This document shows positions 13,862 through 22,168 of a DNA stretch of 22,900 bases, one piece after another. Under the pieces are notes generated by a model. That model saw only the letters and a list, made by a program, of their open reading frames with translations. It ran no database searches and had not been told where the DNA came from. The DNA comes from Competibacteraceae bacterium UBA6584 (lineage in GTDB: Bacteria; Pseudomonadota; Gammaproteobacteria; Competibacterales; Competibacteraceae): the NCBI GenBank assembly GCA_002433805.1, contig DJIW01000123.1:698-23597 (forward strand), given 5' to 3'. The position numbers and the translations under genes are program-made. Each line of letters begins with the position of its first letter. Positions within the stretch are counted from its first letter, which is position 1.

Positions 13862-16519
13862 GTGGCAACGAATCGCGATTTAGACCCACTGGAAACCCAG
13901 GAATGGCTCGATGCCCTAAAAGCCGTACAACACCACCAAGGCGCGGAACGGGCGAATTTTCTGGTGGACCAGCTGGTGCAGGAAGCGCGTCGCGAAGGCA
14001 TCTACATCCCCGCGTCGCTGAACACCGCCTACTGCAACACCATCCCCGTGGACAAGGAGGAACGCACGCCGGGCAACCGGGATATCGAGCATAAAATCCG
14101 CTCCGCGATCCGCTGGAACGCGATGGCGCTGATCTTGCGCGCCAACAAGGAATCCTCCGAACTGGGCGGCCATATCGCCAGCTTCCAATCCTCGGCGCTG
14201 CTCTACGACATCGGTTTCGGCCACTTCTGGCACGCCGCCTCTGAAAATCACGGCGGCGATTTGATTTACTTCCAAGGCCACTCCGCGCCGGGCTTTTACG
14301 CGCGCGCTTTTCTCGAAGGAAGGCTGACCGAAGAACAGCTGCTCAAGTTCCGCCAGGAAACCGAAGGCAAGGGTCTTTCCTCCTACCCGCACCCGTGGCT
14401 GATGCCCGAATTCTGGCAGTTCCCCACCGTGTCGATGGGCTTGGGGCCGCTGATGGCGATCTATCAGGCCCGCTTCCTGAAATATTTGGAGGGGCGCGGT
14501 CTGGCCAAGACCGAAAACCGCAAGGTATGGGCCTTCCTCGGCGACGGCGAAACCGACGAGCCGGAATCGCTGGGCGCGATTTCGATGGCCGGGCGCGAGC
14601 ATCTGGACAATCTGGTGTTCGTCATCAACTGCAACTTGCAGCGGCTGGATGGCCCGGTGCGCGGCAACGGCAAAATCATCCAGGAATTGGAATCGGTGTT
14701 CCGGGGCGCGGGCTGGAACGTGATCAAGGTGGTCTGGGGCCGGGGCTGGGACCGGCTGCTGGAAAAAGACCAGACCGGCCTGCTGATGCGGCTGATGGAA
14801 GAATGCGTGGATGGCGAGTATCAGGATTTTCGCTCCAAGAACGGCGCTTATATCCGCGAACACTTCTTCGGCAAGTATCCGGAATTGCGGGAATTGGTCG
14901 CGGACATGAGCGACGACGACATCTGGGCGCTGCGCCGGGGCGGCCACGATTCCACCAAGGTGTACGCGGCCTACGCGGCGGCGGTCAAGCATCAGGGCCA
15001 GCCGACCCTGATTCTGGCCAAGACCGTCAAGGGCTACGGCATGGGCGAATCGGGCGAAGGCCAGATGATCGCCCATCAGGCCAAGAAGATGACCAGCGAC
15101 GCGCTGCGCCAATTCCGCGACCGCTTCCAGATTCCGGTCAGCGATGAGGATCTGGGCAAGATCCCATTCCTGACCCTGGCGGATGGCAGTCCGGAAAAGA
15201 ACTACCTGCACGAACGCCGCCAGGCGCTGGGCGGTTATCTGCCGAGCCGCCGCCCCAAATCGACCGCGCTGGAAATCCCGCCGCTGTCGGCCTTCGACCG
15301 GCTGCTGCAAGCGTCCGGCGAGCGCCAGATTTCCACCACGATGGCCTTCGTGCAGATGCTCGGCACCCTGCTGCGCGATAAAACCATCGGCAAGTTCATC
15401 GTGCCCATCGTCCCCGACGAATCGCGCACCTTCGGCATGGAAGGTCTGTTCCGCCAGCTCGGCATTTACTCCGCGGTCGGCCAGCTTTACAAGCCGCAGG
15501 ACGCCGATCAACTGATGTATTACCGCGAGGATAAATCCGGTCAGGTGTTGCAAGAGGGCATCAACGAGGCAGGCGCGATGTCGTCTTGGATCGCGGCGGC
15601 GACCTCCTACAGCAGCAACAACCTGCCGATGATTCCGTTCTACATCTATTACTCGATGTTCGGCTTCCAGCGCTTCGGCGATCTGGCCTGGGCGGCGGGC
15701 GATTTGCGGGCGCGCGGCTTCCTGCTGGGCGGCACCGCCGGACGCACCACGCTCAACGGCGAAGGCTTGCAGCACGAAGACGGCCACAGCCATATCCTGG
15801 CCTCGACCATCCCCAACTGCGTGACCTATGACCCCACCTTCGCTTACGAACTGGTGGTCATCATCCGCGATGGCCTGCGCCGCATGTTCCAGGAGCAGGA
15901 AGATGTGTATTACTACATCACGGTGATGAACGAAAATTACCCCCACCCCGGCATGCCGGAAGGGGCGGAAGACGGCATCATCAAGGGGATGTATCTGCTC
16001 GCGGACGGCGGCCAAGCGAAAGGCCCACGGGTGCAACTGCTCGGTTCCGGCACCATTCTGCGCGAGGTGATCGCCGGCGCGGAACTGCTGAAAAACGACT
16101 TCGGCGTGACGGCCGATATCTGGAGCGCCACCAGCTTCAACGAGCTGCGCCGCGACGGCATGAGCGTGGAGCGCTGGAACCTGCTGCATCCGACCCAGCC
16201 CCGCCGCCAGAGTCACATCGAACGCTGTCTGGATGGCCACGATGGGCCGGTGATCGCGTCGACCGATTACATGCGCATCTATGCCGATCAGGTGCGGGAC
16301 TACATTCCCCGCCGCTACATCACGCTGGGTACGGACGGTTTCGGCCGCAGCGATTATCGGGTCAACCTGCGGCGGTTCTTCGAGGTCAACCGGTATTACG
16401 TCGCGGTCGCCGCGCTCAAGGCGCTGGCCGATGAGGGTCAGATCGAGGTCGATACAGTCGAGAACGCCATCAAGAAATACGGCCTCGACACCGAACGGCC
16501 CGATCCCTGGACGGTTTGA
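13862..16519 (+). CDS. aceE: Pyruvate dehydrogenase E1 component, homodimeric type
   Basis: AceE decarboxylates pyruvate with thiamine diphosphate and acetylates the lipoyl arms of AceF, feeding acetyl-CoA to the TCA cycle. The 885-residue length is nearly that of E. coli AceE (887). The thiamine-binding motif runs from GDGETDEPES (227-236) to NCN (256-258). The active-site histidine loop FQGHSAPGFYARAFLEGR has His at 140. A second catalytic-loop histidine is His405 in MIAHQAKKM. The glutamate that activates the cofactor is Glu569 in EGINEAGAMSSW. The C-terminal part, FGFQRFGDLAWAAGD to GEGLQHEDGHSH, is also typical. It starts at GTG behind a very strong ribosome site, follows the small zinc-ribbon gene by 15 bases, and is followed by aceF and lpd. 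Confidence 0.98.
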   Translation: MATNRDLDPLETQEWLDALKAVQHHQGAERANFLVDQLVQEARREGIYIPASLNTAYCNTIPVDKEERTPGNRDIEHKIRSAIRWNAMALILRANKESSELGGHIASFQSSALLYDIGFGHFWHAASENHGGDLIYFQGHSAPGFYARAFLEGRLTEEQLLKFRQETEGKGLSSYPHPWLMPEFWQFPTVSMGLGPLMAIYQARFLKYLEGRGLAKTENRKVWAFLGDGETDEPESLGAISMAGREHLDNLVFVINCNLQRLDGPVRGNGKIIQELESVFRGAGWNVIKVVWGRGWDRLLEKDQTGLLMRLMEECVDGEYQDFRSKNGAYIREHFFGKYPELRELVADMSDDDIWALRRGGHDSTKVYAAYAAAVKHQGQPTLILAKTVKGYGMGESGEGQMIAHQAKKMTSDALRQFRDRFQIPVSDEDLGKIPFLTLADGSPEKNYLHERRQALGGYLPSRRPKSTALEIPPLSAFDRLLQASGERQISTTMAFVQMLGTLLRDKTIGKFIVPIVPDESRTFGMEGLFRQLGIYSAVGQLYKPQDADQLMYYREDKSGQVLQEGINEAGAMSSWIAAATSYSSNNLPMIPFYIYYSMFGFQRFGDLAWAAGDLRARGFLLGGTAGRTTLNGEGLQHEDGHSHILASTIPNCVTYDPTFAYELVVIIRDGLRRMFQEQEDVYYYITVMNENYPHPGMPEGAEDGIIKGMYLLADGGQAKGPRVQLLGSGTILREVIAGAELLKNDFGVTADIWSATSFNELRRDGMSVERWNLLHPTQPRRQSHIERCLDGHDGPVIASTDYMRIYADQVRDYIPRRYITLGTDGFGRSDYRVNLRRFFEVNRYYVAVAALKALADEGQIEVDTVENAIKKYGLDTERPDPWTV

Positions 16520-16536
16520 AGCCCTGAAGGCCCCTG

Positions 16537-16564
16537 ACGCGCCGCCGTTCGCGGCGTCGCGCGT
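16537..16564 (+). other. Intercistronic hairpin with TTCG tetraloop between aceE and aceF
   Basis: A stem of CGCCG/CGGCG capped by TTCG (loop 16548-16551) continues, after a 1x3 internal loop, into ACGCG/CGCGT. Only three T follow. In RNA this is a stable UUCG hairpin. It could shield the aceE mRNA 3' end or partly stop transcription, shifting the E1:E2 ratio. It is too weak in its U-tract to be a full terminator, and aceF lies only 30 bases further on. Confidence 0.6.
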
Positions 16565-16594
16565 TTAAAGCCCAACGCCTCGCGAGGAACCACA

Positions 16595-18166
16595 ATGAGT
16601 CAAACCATCGAAGTCAAAGTCCCCGATATCGGCGACTTTAAAGACGTGCCGGTCATCGACGTGCTGGTCAAGCCCGGCGACGCGATCAAGGCCGAGCAAC
16701 CGCTGATCACGCTGGAGTCGGACAAGGCCACCATGGACGTGCCCTCGCCGATCAACGGGACTGTCAAGGAAATCAAGATTCACATCGGCGACAAGGTGTC
16801 GGAAGGCGCTTTGGTGTTGCTGGCGGAGAGCGGCGACGCCGCGCCGGCCGCCTCCGAAAAAGCGCCACCCCCGCCTCCGCCCGCCGCGACCAACTCGCGC
16901 GGCGGCGTCGCGGAAGTTCGGGTCCCCGACATCGGCGATTTCAAGGAGGTGCCGATCATCGAGATTTTGGTTAAAGCCGGCGACGAGATCAAAGCCGAAC
17001 AGCCGTTGATCACTCTGGAATCGGACAAGGCGACCATGGACGTCCCGGCCCCGCTGGGCGGCGTGGTGGGCGAGATCAAGGTCAACGTGGGTGACAAGGT
17101 GTCGGAAGGAACGGTCATCCTGAGCCTGATCACCGGCGACACCAGCGCGCCGCCCCCGCCGAACGTCGCGCCCTCGACCACCCCCGCCCCGCCGCCCGCG
17201 CAAGCGGCCTCATCCACCTCGGCGGGCGGCGTCGACGAAGGCGCGTTCAAACTGGCCTATGCCGGGCCGGGCGCGCGCAAGCTGGCGCGCGAATTGGGCG
17301 TCGATCTGGGCAAGGTCAAGGGCAGCGGCAACAACGGCCGCATCCTCAAGGAAGATATCGAAGCCTTCGCCAAGGGCGGCGGGGCGGCGGCTCAGGCCAA
17401 AGCGCCCGGCGCGGCGGCGGACGGCGCGGCGCTGGGCTTGTTGCCCTGGCCGCAAGTCGATTTCGCCAAGTTCGGGCCGGTGGAAAGCAAGCCGCTGTCG
17501 CGCATCCAGAAGATTTCCGGCGCGAACCTGCACCGCAATTGGGTGATGATTCCGGCGGTCACTTATCACGAAGACGCCGACATCACCGAGCTGGAAGCCT
17601 TCCGGGTGCAGATCAACAAAGAAGGCGAAAAGAGCGGCGGCGGCAAGCTCACCATGCTGGCGTTCCTGATCAAGGCGTGCGTTCGCGCGTTGCAGCAATT
17701 CCCCAGTTTCAACACCTCGCTCGACGGCGAAAATCTGATCTACAAGCAATACTTCCACATCGCCTTCGCCGCCGACACGCCCAACGGCCTGGTGGTGCCG
17801 GTGGTGAAGGACGCCGACAAGAAAGGCGTGTTCGATATCGCCGCCGAAACCGGCGCGCTGGCCAAGAAGGCGCGGGAGGGCAAGCTGGGGCCGGCCGACA
17901 TGCAGGGGGCCTGTTTTACCATTTCCTCGCTGGGCGGCATCGGCGGCACCTATTTCTCGCCGATCATCAACGCCCCGGAGGTGGCGATTCTGGGCGTCAA
18001 CAAATCGATCACCAAACCGGCGTGGGACGGCAAACAGTTCGCGCCGCGATTGATCCTGCCGATGTCCTTGAGCGCCGACCACCGCGTGATCGACGGGGCC
18101 TTGGCGACGCGCTTCAACGTCTATCTGGCTCAACTGCTGGCGGATTTCCGCCGCGTGCTGCTTTAG
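16595..18166 (+). CDS. aceF: Dihydrolipoamide acetyltransferase (PDH E2) with two lipoyl domains
   Basis: AceF forms the core of the PDH complex and passes acetyl groups from AceE to CoA. The domains, in order, are lipoyl domain 1 with the lipoylated lysine K44 in LESDKATMDVPSP, a Pro/Ala linker, lipoyl domain 2 with K145 in LESDKATMDVPAP, a second Pro/Ala linker, the E1/E3-binding domain (about 223-257, GARKLARELGVDLGKVKGSG), and the catalytic domain ending in DHRVIDGA with His496 and Asp500. The 523 residues give two lipoyl domains, fewer than the three of E. coli. The ribosome site GAGG lies seven bases before the ATG. The first and second lipoyl domains are nearly identical around the lysine. 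The lpd ribosome site overlaps the aceF stop codon. Confidence 0.97.
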   Translation: MSQTIEVKVPDIGDFKDVPVIDVLVKPGDAIKAEQPLITLESDKATMDVPSPINGTVKEIKIHIGDKVSEGALVLLAESGDAAPAASEKAPPPPPPAATNSRGGVAEVRVPDIGDFKEVPIIEILVKAGDEIKAEQPLITLESDKATMDVPAPLGGVVGEIKVNVGDKVSEGTVILSLITGDTSAPPPPNVAPSTTPAPPPAQAASSTSAGGVDEGAFKLAYAGPGARKLARELGVDLGKVKGSGNNGRILKEDIEAFAKGGGAAAQAKAPGAAADGAALGLLPWPQVDFAKFGPVESKPLSRIQKISGANLHRNWVMIPAVTYHEDADITELEAFRVQINKEGEKSGGGKLTMLAFLIKACVRALQQFPSFNTSLDGENLIYKQYFHIAFAADTPNGLVVPVVKDADKKGVFDIAAETGALAKKAREGKLGPADMQGACFTISSLGGIGGTYFSPIINAPEVAILGVNKSITKPAWDGKQFAPRLILPMSLSADHRVIDGALATRFNVYLAQLLADFRRVLL

Positions 18167-18170
18167 GAGG
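18165..18170 (+). promoter_or_regulatory. Ribosome binding site of lpd overlapping the aceF stop codon
   Basis: AGGAGG begins within the TAG stop of aceF and sits nine bases before the lpd ATG. This implies coupled translation of aceF and lpd. Confidence 0.8.
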
Positions 18171-18179
18171 CCGTCGCTC

Positions 18180-19970
18180 ATGGCGCTTATCGAAGTAAAG
18201 GTTCCCGACATCGGTGATTTCAAGGACGTGCCGGTCATCGAAGTGCTGGTCAAGCCCGGCGATGTGGTCAACCCCGAAAGCCCGCTGATCATGCTGGAAT
18301 CGGACAAGGCCACCATGGACGTGCCTTCGCCGCACGGCGGCACGGTCGCCGAGATTAAGGTCAAGGTCGGCGACAAACTGTCGGAAGGCTCGTTAATTTT
18401 GATGCTCGACGCGGCCGCCGGCGTGGCGCAAACCGTCGCGCCGGCGGCCGCTCCCCCGCCGGCCGCCGCTGCCCCGACGACGCCGGCCGCGCCGGCCGCA
18501 CCCGCGCCCTCCGCCGCATCCTATAGCGGCAAGGCCGATGTCGAGTGCGAAATGCTGGTGCTGGGCGCGGGGCCGGGCGGTTATTCCGCCGCGTTCCGCT
18601 CCGCCGATCTCGGGATGAAAACGGTGCTGGTGGAGCGTTACGCGACGCTGGGCGGCGTCTGCCTGAACGTCGGCTGCATTCCGTCCAAGGCGCTGCTGCA
18701 CACGGCGGCGGTGATGGACGAAGCCAAGGCGCTGGCCCATCACGGCATCGAGTACGGCCCGCCCCAGATCAACATCGACAAGCTGCGCGGTTTCAAGGAC
18801 GGCGTGGTCAAAAAGCTGACCGGCGGTCTGGCGGGGATGGCCAAGGCGCGCAAGGTCGAGGTGGTGCGCGGGATCGGCCGCTTCCTCGATCCGCACCATC
18901 TCGAAGTCGAGCTGACCGACGGCGCGGGTCAAGACAAGACCGGCGCGAAGCAAGTGGTGCGCTTCCAAAAAGCCATCATCGCCGCCGGATCGCAGGCGGT
19001 GAAGCTGCCGTTCATGCCCGACGACCCGCGCGTGGTGGATTCCACCGGCGCGCTGCTATTGACCGGCGTGCCGAAGCGGATGCTGGTGGTGGGCGGCGGC
19101 ATTATCGGTCTGGAAATGGCGACCGTTTATTCCACCCTCGGCGCGCGGATCGACGTGGTGGAAATGCTGGACGGGCTGATGCTGGGCGCGGATAAGGATT
19201 TGGTCAAAGTGTGGGAGAAGATGAATGCGCCCCGCTTCGATCAGGTGATGCTCAAGACCAAGACCGTTTCCGCCGAAGCGACGCCGGAGGGGATTAAGGT
19301 CGGCTTTGAGGGCGAGAAAGCCCCGGCGGAGCCACAGGTCTACGATCTGGTGTTGATGGCGGTGGGCCGCAGCCCCAACGGTAAGAAGATCGACGCCGAA
19401 AAAGCGGGCGTGGCGGTGACGGATCGGGGCTTCATCCCAGCGGACAACCAGATGCGCACTAACGTGCCGCATATCTTCGCCATCGGCGACATCATCGGCC
19501 AGCCGATGCTGGCCCATAAAGCGGTGCACGAGGCGCACGTCGCGGCGGAAGTCGCGGCCGGGCATAAAGCTTATTTCGACGCCCGCCAGATTCCCTCGGT
19601 CGCTTATACCGACCCCGAAGTCGCCTGGGCCGGTAAGACCGAGGAGCAATGCAAGGCCGAGGGCATTAAATACGGCAAGTCGGTGTTCCCGTGGGCGGCG
19701 TCCGGTCGCGCCATCGCCAACGGTCGCGATGAGGGCTTTACCAAGCTGCTGTTCGACGAGGCGACCCATCGGGTGATCGGCGGTGGCATCGTCGGCACCC
19801 ACGCCGGGGATTTAATCGGCGAGGTCTGCTTGGCGGTCGAAATGGGCTGCGATCCGGTCGATATCGGCAAGACCATCCACCCGCATCCGACCCTGTGCGA
19901 ATCCATCGGCATGGCAGCCGAGGTGTTCGAGGGCGTCTGCACCGATTTACCGCCGATGAAGAAGAAATAG
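18180..19970 (+). CDS. lpdA: Dihydrolipoamide dehydrogenase (E3) with N-terminal lipoyl domain
   Basis: E3 reoxidises the dihydrolipoyl arms of AceF with FAD and passes electrons to NAD+. At 596 residues it is longer than a plain E3 (about 475) because it begins with a lipoyl domain (K43 in LESDKATMDVPSP) and an Ala/Pro linker of about 40 residues. The E3 part shows the FAD dinucleotide motif GAGPGG (129-134), the redox disulfide C161-x4-C166 in GGVCLNVGCIPSK, the NAD motif GGGIIG (305-310), a second FAD contact in HIFAIGDIIGQPMLAHKA, and the catalytic pair His569 and Glu574 in HPHPTLCE. Lipoyl-E3 fusions are known in beta- and gammaproteobacterial PDH operons such as Neisseria and Ralstonia. 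This is the last gene of the operon. Confidence 0.97.
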   Translation: MALIEVKVPDIGDFKDVPVIEVLVKPGDVVNPESPLIMLESDKATMDVPSPHGGTVAEIKVKVGDKLSEGSLILMLDAAAGVAQTVAPAAAPPPAAAAPTTPAAPAAPAPSAASYSGKADVECEMLVLGAGPGGYSAAFRSADLGMKTVLVERYATLGGVCLNVGCIPSKALLHTAAVMDEAKALAHHGIEYGPPQINIDKLRGFKDGVVKKLTGGLAGMAKARKVEVVRGIGRFLDPHHLEVELTDGAGQDKTGAKQVVRFQKAIIAAGSQAVKLPFMPDDPRVVDSTGALLLTGVPKRMLVVGGGIIGLEMATVYSTLGARIDVVEMLDGLMLGADKDLVKVWEKMNAPRFDQVMLKTKTVSAEATPEGIKVGFEGEKAPAEPQVYDLVLMAVGRSPNGKKIDAEKAGVAVTDRGFIPADNQMRTNVPHIFAIGDIIGQPMLAHKAVHEAHVAAEVAAGHKAYFDARQIPSVAYTDPEVAWAGKTEEQCKAEGIKYGKSVFPWAASGRAIANGRDEGFTKLLFDEATHRVIGGGIVGTHAGDLIGEVCLAVEMGCDPVDIGKTIHPHPTLCESIGMAAEVFEGVCTDLPPMKKK

Positions 19971-20027
19971 ATTTGCTTATCAGCCTCGGAGAAAGCGGGA
20001 TTCCTTCGAGGTTAGGCTAGGGCGATG

Positions 20028-20057
20028 ATGGCGGGGAATTTAACCCCGCCATTTTTT
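20028..20057 (+). terminator. Strong intrinsic terminator of the PDH operon
   Basis: ATGGCGGGG at 20028-20036 pairs perfectly with CCCCGCCAT at 20044-20052 over a seven-base loop (AATTTAA) and runs into TTTTTT. It is a classical Rho-independent terminator 58 bases after lpd, closing the transcription unit. Confidence 0.95.
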
Positions 20058-20151
20058 GTTGTAATATTTAGTGATAAAAGATCTTTTAAATCAATATGTT
20101 TTACGATTTTCGGTGTGCTTTAGCAGATATGCGGAAACCGTGTAATTACTT

Positions 20152-20306
20152 GTTGTTGCGGGCGCGAAGCGTCTGCAACAACGGGGCGGCGGATACGATC
20201 CGCTGCTTGCGCGGCGCGAAGCGCCGCACAACCACGCGGATCAAGCCGACATCGGCCGTCAAAGCCTCCGGCTTTTCCGCCCTTGAGGCTTATCCGCCGC
20301 CCCGTT
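20152..20306. repeat. Large folded palindromic element (three nested or adjacent hairpins)
   Basis: Hairpin A is 20152-20165 with 20169-20182 (arms containing GTTGTTGC and GCAACAAC): 14 pairs, two of them G-T, with loop GAA. An outer stem pairs 20180-20195 with 20291-20306: 16 perfect pairs, AACGGGGCGGCGGATA. It shares three bases with hairpin A, so the two compete. Inside, hairpin B (20197-20242) has GATCCGC/GCGGATC outside and GCGGCGC-GAA-GCGCCGC at its tip. A small hairpin AAAGCC-TCC-GGCTTT lies at 20261-20275. Both tips contain GCGAAGC, known as an exceptionally stable DNA mini-hairpin. The outer right arm runs into GTTAGGC (20304-20310), which fits the integron attC core GTTRRRY, but the left end lacks the matching RYYYAAC. 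Confidence 0.75.
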
Positions 20307-20336
20307 AGGCCACTTCTCCCCACACCCACCACGAAC

Positions 20337-20351
20337 AATGCGCTACGCATT
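20337..20351. repeat. Small hairpin 1 with CTA loop
   Basis: AATGCG (20337-20342) and CGCATT (20346-20351) pair across the loop CTA. It resembles the hairpin 17 bases downstream in loop and flanking ATG/CAT bases. Confidence 0.6.
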
Positions 20352-20367
20352 TCTTGTCAGGCATGGC

Positions 20368-20386
20368 AAAATGAGCTACTCATTTT
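20368..20386. repeat. Small hairpin 2 with CTA loop
   Basis: AAAATGAG (20368-20375) and CTCATTTT (20379-20386) form eight pairs over the loop CTA, followed by another T. It could act as a weak terminator, but its likeness to the hairpin at 20337 suggests a repeat family instead. Confidence 0.6.
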
Positions 20387-20446
20387 TCATCAACTTTCAG
20401 TGCACCTCTGATCGTGGGAGGGCTGTTGGTGTATGGGAGAGTTTTC

Positions 20447-22168
20447 ATGGCAAGACCGAAAAAACAAATACTTGTAAGTACTGAATCTCCTCATAAGCAG
20501 GCTTCGAATCTCCCGCCCGAAGAGGGAGTGAGGCAGCAGGTTATTAACGACTTAAAAAGGCTCGGTTGGAGCGAAGGACAGCTACGTTGGAAGCCAGAAT
20601 GGCCCATTCCAGACACCCCGCATGATTTGACAAAGCGCGAGCGCGACCAGAAATATGCAACGTGCGGAAGCGCTGACCTAGTCGCATTCGCCGACGAAAG
20701 CGGCGAATGGCATGCCTTACAAATTATCTTCGAATTTAAAGCACCCGACATTGACAAAGGAAAGTCACAGCTCATTCGATACTTGAGCAACGAGCCAATG
20801 GCCAAAATGGGCTATTGGACAAACGGTTCAAGCAGCCTAGCCATCTATAAACGACACCAAGCCGATTGGGTATACGTTGAAGGTGCGCCACCACCTCATC
20901 CGGGTGACGATCTAACACAGCCACCGGATACACCACCAACATGGAACACGCTTCGCGCCCCTACGGAGGCCGAACTTGCTGGTGCGCTACGGCGCTTAGT
21001 TGCCACTACTGTAATTGGCGACACAAATGTAAATCGAAGAGAGGACCAACTAAGGGAGCTGATCCACGTCTTGCTTGTAAAATTGGAGAGTGATGCCGTT
21101 GCTAGTAGATCAACAAACAGAGAAAAGCCGGTTAATTTCAGGATATACGGTGATCAGCTAACAAAAATCTCGGTGACGGCTAAAGCGATACGTGAGCAGT
21201 TTCAGGAGTACTTTCAAAAGCAGAGGACAAGAATTTTTCATCCGAATGATCGAGAAAAGATACTCCTGACTGATGAAACAATCTTCGCAGTGGTCGCCCA
21301 GCTGACCCCTTATCGAATACTTGGAGATGATGTTGATTTGCTTGCGAAAGCATTTCAAATTTTTAGAACGTCCGCTCTAAAAAGTGGCGAAGGCCAGTAT
21401 TTGACTCCACTGAGAGTGGTCAGACCAGCTGTCATGGCCTTAGAAATCACCTCACAAGATAAAGTAATCGACCCCGCCTGCGGAACCGGATCATTCCTGG
21501 TTGAAGCCCTTAGGCAGGTAGCAAAAAACGAGTTCCCTTCGGAGGATGAGGCATGGAATCTGATTAAGTGGGCAAATGACAACCTATATGGAGTAGACAA
21601 AGACGATATTGGGGTCAAGCTTTCTCGAGCAATCATGGTTGCGATGCGCGATGGCTCGACACATGTACTGCTTGGCGATGCGATCAGAGTTAATCAGTGG
21701 TATAAGAAATTTCCCAAACTTGGGCAAGAACTAGGGAAACCCGAGGCACCATACGTACATGAACAATTTACTGTAGTCGTTACGAATCCTCCATTTGGTG
21801 CTGAGTTAAAGGTTAAGGCGGCTGACTGCAAGGCGGCCGGATATTCGATTTCCGTGGCTGCTGCTATGCGAGGCTCTGAAGATTACGCTGATCTTGAAAT
21901 TGGCCTTGTATATCTCGAGTTGGCACACAGGCTCTTAAGGATGGGTGGTCGTGTCGGCATAATTTTGCCTGAAACGTATTTTTTTAGTCATTCATATAGA
22001 TGGCTGCCTAAATGGCTAGAAGGTCGCCTCGAGTTGCGAGGAATGTTGAACATTGCAATGGAGGCTTTTGAGGAGTTCTGCCGCGCGAAAACAAACTTCT
22101 ATATTTTTGAAAAGATCGGAGGGGGTGACCTAGATGGCGCTAATTTCGTAGAAACGGAGAATGAATAA
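20447..22168 (+). CDS. Restriction-modification protein: nuclease-N6-adenine methyltransferase fusion (BcgI-A-like)
   Basis: This 573-residue protein combines restriction and modification. Residues about 25-130 resemble the HsdR N-terminal nuclease: a PD-(D/E)xK core with D77 (GSADLVAF) and E96-x-K98 (IFEFKAP), then a conserved QLIRYL. A helical spacer follows. The methyltransferase then has motif I DPACGTGSF (342-350), binding S-adenosylmethionine, and motif IV NPPF (447-450), the N6-adenine catalytic motif. Nuclease plus methylase in one chain with a separate specificity subunit is the layout of BcgI-type (IIB/IIG) enzymes, which cut on one or both sides of their site. The ATG at 20447 has GGGAG seven bases upstream; the longer GTG start at 20414 does not. 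The chain stops soon after the adenine-methylase core, and the usual C-terminal tail seems to be on the next ORF. The gene is AT-richer than the chromosome before it. Confidence 0.88.
   Translation: MARPKKQILVSTESPHKQASNLPPEEGVRQQVINDLKRLGWSEGQLRWKPEWPIPDTPHDLTKRERDQKYATCGSADLVAFADESGEWHALQIIFEFKAPDIDKGKSQLIRYLSNEPMAKMGYWTNGSSSLAIYKRHQADWVYVEGAPPPHPGDDLTQPPDTPPTWNTLRAPTEAELAGALRRLVATTVIGDTNVNRREDQLRELIHVLLVKLESDAVASRSTNREKPVNFRIYGDQLTKISVTAKAIREQFQEYFQKQRTRIFHPNDREKILLTDETIFAVVAQLTPYRILGDDVDLLAKAFQIFRTSALKSGEGQYLTPLRVVRPAVMALEITSQDKVIDPACGTGSFLVEALRQVAKNEFPSEDEAWNLIKWANDNLYGVDKDDIGVKLSRAIMVAMRDGSTHVLLGDAIRVNQWYKKFPKLGQELGKPEAPYVHEQFTVVVTNPPFGAELKVKAADCKAAGYSISVAAAMRGSEDYADLEIGLVYLELAHRLLRMGGRVGIILPETYFFSHSYRWLPKWLEGRLELRGMLNIAMEAFEEFCRAKTNFYIFEKIGGGDLDGANFVETENE

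Larger units (their letters stand above)
20058..20446. other. Non-coding junction region between PDH operon and restriction-modification genes
   Basis: This stretch of about 390 bases holds no convincing gene. It contains a large folded element (20152-20306) ending in GTTAGGC and two small CTA-loop hairpins (20337-20386). Apart from the GC-rich hairpin arms the DNA is markedly AT-richer than upstream, marking the left edge of a probably acquired segment. Short ORFs that cross the hairpins are composed of the repeat arms and are not supported. Confidence 0.6.

Noticed and set aside
13916..16240. 774-residue open frame on the minus strand
   Set aside because: It lies wholly antisense to aceE, which has all catalytic motifs. 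Long antisense frames are expected from GC-biased third positions. No domain is recognisable and there is no ribosome site.
20096..20308. 70-residue ORF across the folded element
   Set aside because: Its codons are made of the hairpin arms (Arg/Ala-rich end), with no ribosome site. The palindromic structure explains the sequence better.
20028..20310. CRISPR-like repetition near the restriction-modification genes
   Set aside because: The repeats are inverted hairpins, not regularly spaced direct repeats with unique spacers, and no cas gene is present.
20338..20484. 48-residue ORF starting MRYAFLVRHGKMSYSF
   Set aside because: It is formed from the two CTA-loop hairpins, has no ribosome site and overlaps the methylase start in another frame.
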